A stretch of 64,000 nt of DNA from Planctomycetaceae bacterium. Its GTDB lineage: Bacteria; Planctomycetota; Planctomycetia; Planctomycetales; Planctomycetaceae. Positions 62,201 to 64,000 of this stretch are shown here, piece by piece. The position numbers were made by a program, and so were the translations under genes. Numbering within the stretch: position 1 is the stretch's first letter; each line of letters begins with the position of its first letter. Where the stretch lies: assembly GCA_021732845.1 (NCBI GenBank), contig JAKFUF010000037.1:22096-86095 (forward strand), written 5' to 3'. Below the pieces are notes generated by a model. The model was given only the letters and a program-made list of their open reading frames with translations. It had not been told where the DNA came from and did not search any database.

Positions 62201-63730
62201 ATTCAGCAGTTTGTCGCGGCGGAACGCTGGAAGAACCTGCAGGAGCAGACCCAAACCGCCGTCGAGGCCCTGCAAAATAACTTGGGACCGAGCGTGCCGT
62301 TCAACCTGGAGAAACTTCGGACTCTGCCGGAGCGGCTGGTGCTTCCGGAACTTCAATCGCGCTTTGCCGCCACGCCGATTGCCCGCCACAAACTGTCGCT
62401 GGCGTTTGCCCTGGCGGAGTACGGGCGGTTGGACGCCGCGTACCTGGCATCGCGGATTGACGACATCCACGAGACTGACACCCGCAGCTATCACACAGCA
62501 CTGCAGGCCGACACCGCGACCGCCCTGGGCGTCCTGAAGGCCGAAAGCCGGAAATGCACCGAAAAGCCCCTGTGGCGTCGCAAGGCCAGGCTGGCGATCG
62601 CGGCATTACATCTCGGTGATGGGGAGCCTGCTCTCGATGTCTGCACGTTTGAGAACCGGCCTGACCCAGAACAGCGGACGATTTTCGTGGACGAGTTTTC
62701 GCGATGGGAGGTCGGCTTCCGGGCTGTGCTGAATACTGTGGAGAACAGCGAGAGTCCGGCCCTGCGGTCCGGCATCTGTCTGGCTGTTGGTCAGGTTCCC
62801 AATGAGAAAAGCACCGATGCTGACAAAGAGTCATGGAAGTCGGTTGTCTCGCGGTGGTTTGCTGAGAAGCGGGACACATCGACCCACTCTGCCACGGGGT
62901 GGCTCTTGCGGCACTGGAAGTTCCCGGTTCCCGAGATCCCGGAACCCCACAAGATCACGTTGGAGCGAGACTGGTTCATCGTGAAAACCAACGGGTCCAC
63001 GATGCTGCGGATTCGCCCATCATCGGCAGAGGTTTCAAGAATTCCCAATCCGACCGGAAAACCAACGCCAGGCGAGTTCTGGGTTGCCGATCGGGAAGTC
63101 ACCCGGGGGCAGTTCGAGGCTTTCTTCAACGACGCCATGTATGCCGTTGCGGAAAAGCCCATAAATTGGAACGGCATTGACTCAGGAATCAGCCCCACGG
63201 CGGATCATCCAGCCCAGCAGGTCAGTTGGTACGACGCGGTGCTGTACTGCAACTGGCTGAGTCGGCGCGAAGGGCGACCGGTGTGTTATGAGCGAACGGA
63301 GCAGGGTTCCGACGACAACGACGCATGGCGTGTCAATCTCGGCGCGGCCGGCTATCGTCTGCTGCGCGAGGCTGAATGGGAGCATGCGTGCCGGGCAGGG
63401 ACAGAGACGGAGTTTTCGAGTGGAGACGATGAAGGACTGTTGGCCGCCTATTGTCAGATGGATCCATCAAAATTGACGGCAGTGAGTGGCGAGAAGCTTC
63501 CCAACGCGTGGGGCCTCCACGACACTCACGGGAATGTATGGGAATGTTGTGAAGACTTTTTTAGCTCGCTCCGGGCGGGCCGTGGCGGCGGCTGGACCAA
63601 CGGCGCGGCGAGTTGCCAGACGGCATACCGCGACGCGTTCGAACCGACGTTCCGCTCGAGCATCATTGGCTTCCGCCTGGCCCTGAGTTCGCCGTCTGGA
63701 GTCCTGCCGGAGGCTGCACAGGACAAGTAG
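59285..63730 (+). CDS. Ser/Thr kinase-TIR-STAND NTPase-FGE-like fusion, likely DGR target
   Basis: This is a 1481-residue protein. Residues about 28-293 are a Hanks-type kinase (GRGGFG near 38-43, Lys60, HRDIKPGNIL at 154, DFG at 174). Residues 334-455 are a TIR domain (REAFLSYASPDQG; Glu406 in HVRHEVERA at the NADase Glu position). Then comes a STAND-type P-loop NTPase (GPSGCGKSS at 547-555, Walker B VLIVLDQFEQ at 621-630). A membrane helix lies near 955-975, and a C-terminal FGE/C-type-lectin-like domain at about 1260-1465 (VTRGQFEAFF, GYRLLREAEWEHACRAG, HGNVWE, then GGGWTNG to GFRLAL). A kinase plus TIR plus STAND is typical of bacterial conflict signalling; the FGE-like end would be the sensor. 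It is intact. ATG 59285. Confidence 0.93.
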   Translation: MDNQDKTEDEPRPEPVADGSAEILPERIGRYRVERVLGRGGFGLVYLAHDDQLQRLVAIKVPHARLVAQATAAEAYLVEARTVASLDHANIVPVFDVGCTAEFPCFIVSKYIDGTDLSVRLRDKAARLSLAEAVELVATVAEALHYAHKQGLVHRDIKPGNILLDKSGKPFVGDFGMALREQDAGHGPRYAGTPSYMSPEQARGEGHRVDGRSDIFSLGVVFYQLLVGRRPFKSDTQQELLEQIISVDVRPPRQIDDTIPKELERIALKSLSKRAADRYTTARDMADDVRHWLGTQSHGGSGGTAPSDSPPAPTPEAKPKSVAPLPAAVAGVGREAFLSYASPDQGAAFDLCRLLEAQGVACWIAPRDVVPGTDYAEAIIRAIEGSPTFILMFSAHANASIHVRHEVERATSKGRRVIPVRLEELLPGPALELHLASAHWLDAWRLTPDQVAGQLAAIVKGDSAKSTTPTPVPALPAAPSDPASDSHVLKIVPKGLRSFDAHDADFFLELLPGPRDREGLPDSIRFWKTRIEEPDPENTFTVGLIYGPSGCGKSSLMKAGLLPRLSAAVIPVYLEATAEETETRLLNGLRKRCPALPTNLGLKESLAALRRGQGLPAGKKVLIVLDQFEQWLHAKKDEEHTELVQALRQCDGGRVQGIVMVRDDFWLSATRFMGELEIYLLQGQNTALADLFDLDHAGKVLAAFGRAFGRLPRSADTFHDQQQFLESAVAGLAQEGKVICVRLALFAEMMKGKPWTPATFKEVGGTEGVGAAFLEETFSSPAANPTHRLHQKAARVVLKTLLPDSGTDIKGHMRSHAELLDASGYASRPQDFEALLRILDSEIRLITPTDPEGQEGQEDAASATTPALQAGAKYYQLTHDYLVPSLRDWLTRKQKETRKGRAELLLADRAATWNTKRENKQLPSVGEWLRIRALTDTERWTASQRVMMRTAARVHGTLWGGLLLTVLLVGAGIQQFVAAERWKNLQEQTQTAVEALQNNLGPSVPFNLEKLRTLPERLVLPELQSRFAATPIARHKLSLAFALAEYGRLDAAYLASRIDDIHETDTRSYHTALQADTATALGVLKAESRKCTEKPLWRRKARLAIAALHLGDGEPALDVCTFENRPDPEQRTIFVDEFSRWEVGFRAVLNTVENSESPALRSGICLAVGQVPNEKSTDADKESWKSVVSRWFAEKRDTSTHSATGWLLRHWKFPVPEIPEPHKITLERDWFIVKTNGSTMLRIRPSSAEVSRIPNPTGKPTPGEFWVADREVTRGQFEAFFNDAMYAVAEKPINWNGIDSGISPTADHPAQQVSWYDAVLYCNWLSRREGRPVCYERTEQGSDDNDAWRVNLGAAGYRLLREAEWEHACRAGTETEFSSGDDEGLLAAYCQMDPSKLTAVSGEKLPNAWGLHDTHGNVWECCEDFFSSLRAGRGGGWTNGAASCQTAYRDAFEPTFRSSIIGFRLALSSPSGVLPEAAQDK
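63583..63690 (+). other. Candidate DGR variable region at the end of the FGE-like domain
   Basis: The last part of the C-type-lectin fold reads GGGWTNG, then ASCQTAYRDAFEP, TFRSSIIGFRLAL. In DGR targets this position normally reads as Asn-rich template-like runs (NNxRNNNxGFRL). Here most Asn positions are other residues (Thr, Ala, Asp, Ser, Phe), as expected if template adenines had been mutated. The 3' part TTGGCTTCCGCCTGGCCCTG is GC-rich and would serve as the fixed priming end. The template repeat must lie past 64000 and cannot be compared here. Confidence 0.55.
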
Positions 63731-63838
63731 AGCGGAGCCAGGAGGCGGAGGCACGGAGGGAGCAAGGCGGAGCCGCGACCGGAGCTGCCGCAGCCGGATG
63801 GCGCAGCGGTGGGTGCTTGCAGTGACGAAACCGGGGGT

Positions 63839-63858
63839 GCAGGGGGCAGTCCCCCTGC
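63839..63858. other. 8-base stem, 4-base loop hairpin after the target gene
   Basis: GCAGGGGG (63839-63846) and CCCCCTGC (63851-63858) pair perfectly around a four-base loop. It is 108 bases after the stop at 63730. A small stem-loop of this size is known downstream of variable regions in DGRs, but normally closer to the variable region. AAAAATTTGTTTTT follows at 63865-63878, so a weak terminator is the other reading. Confidence 0.55.
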
Positions 63859-63903
63859 CTGCGCAAAAATTTGTTTTTCGCGGCGGGTGTGGAGGACGAC
63901 CGG

Positions 63904-64000
63904 ATGGGACTGCGTTTCTTTGTCGTCCCAGTTCGCGATTCCGACAGCGTGGAACAGGAACTGAACGGCTTTCTGACCAGCCTAGAAAAGGGTACGCTCC
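63904..64000 (+). CDS. Start of a DGR-accessory-like (HRDC-type) protein, cut by window end
   Basis: The frame opens at ATG 63904 with a strong GGAGG ribosome site eight bases upstream, and is open to the window end. The first residues are MGLRFFVVPVRDSDSVEQEL, then NGFLTSLEKGTL. This fits the beginnings of HRDC-type accessory proteins found beside DGR reverse transcriptases (short beta-strand, then E-x-x-L-N-x-F-L). It is 173 bases after the kinase-TIR-STAND gene, on the same strand. The identification rests on 32 residues and is tentative. Confidence 0.55.
   Translation, partial: MGLRFFVVPVRDSDSVEQELNGFLTSLEKGTL

Noticed and set aside
60944..62494. Minus-strand frame of about 516 codons
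   Set aside because: It is antisense to the STAND region of the kinase-TIR-STAND protein; composition is that of a GC-rich shadow.
63731..63903. Search for the DGR template repeat directly after the target gene
   Set aside because: No stretch here resembles 63583-63690; a template, if any, must lie beyond the window.
1..64000. CRISPR arrays
   Set aside because: The iterated repeats found have no regular unique spacers of 30-40 bases and there are no cas genes.

Overview
The window looks like chromosomal DNA of a member of the Planctomycetota. Its GC content is high. It carries two genes with planctomycete-type cytochrome plus DUF1549/DUF1553 architecture, a DUF1501 protein, a large PVC-type haem-binding dehydrogenase fusion, Ser/Thr kinase fusions with a formylglycine-generating-enzyme-like (FGE-like) domain, and many palindromic or iterated intergenic repeats. 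I cannot name the genus.

Left part (1-7.2 kb): the end of an unidentified gene, a DUF5131/TcmP gene pair, then a minus-strand housekeeping block (htpG, a TPR protein, cdsA, uppS). From 7.5 to 21.2 kb lies a Tad/Flp pilus locus on the plus strand: two small pilin-like proteins, prepilin peptidase, three large TadE/TadG-like proteins, CpaB, a CpaF ATPase carrying an N-terminal FHA domain, TadB, TadC and a membrane FHA protein. An Rpn/PD-(D/E)XK-type gene sits inside it. Most spacers of this locus are filled with short iterated repeats whose left and right halves are complementary.

21-31 kb holds a small hypothetical gene, a HEAT-repeat protein, a GNAT toxin/antitoxin pair and a minus-strand flagellar filament block (csrA, flagellin, fliD, fliS) with a clear intrinsic terminator after flagellin. 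31-48 kb is mixed: zinc-ribbon membrane protein, PQQ-propeller protein, a tandem paralogue pair, a MotA/TolQ/ExbB-like protein without a partner, a PSD1-type protein, an Fe-alcohol dehydrogenase overlapping a PfkB sugar kinase, a DUF1570 lipoprotein, a double-kinase protein, nnrD, a YbgC-like thioesterase and tRNA-Val(CAC).

48.7-58.4 kb is a four-gene minus-strand unit (CotH/PVC-dehydrogenase fusion, CE15-like esterase, EF-hand PSD1 protein, DUF1501 protein) that fits secreted degradation or oxidation of complex carbohydrate. The right end (59.3-64 kb) is the most interesting part. A 1481-residue protein joins a Ser/Thr kinase, a TIR domain, a STAND-type NTPase, a membrane segment and a C-terminal FGE-like C-type lectin domain. 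The end of this domain has the look of a diversity-generating retroelement (DGR) variable region. The next gene, cut by the window end, starts like the HRDC-type accessory proteins found beside DGR reverse transcriptases. The template repeat and reverse transcriptase, if present, lie beyond position 64000.
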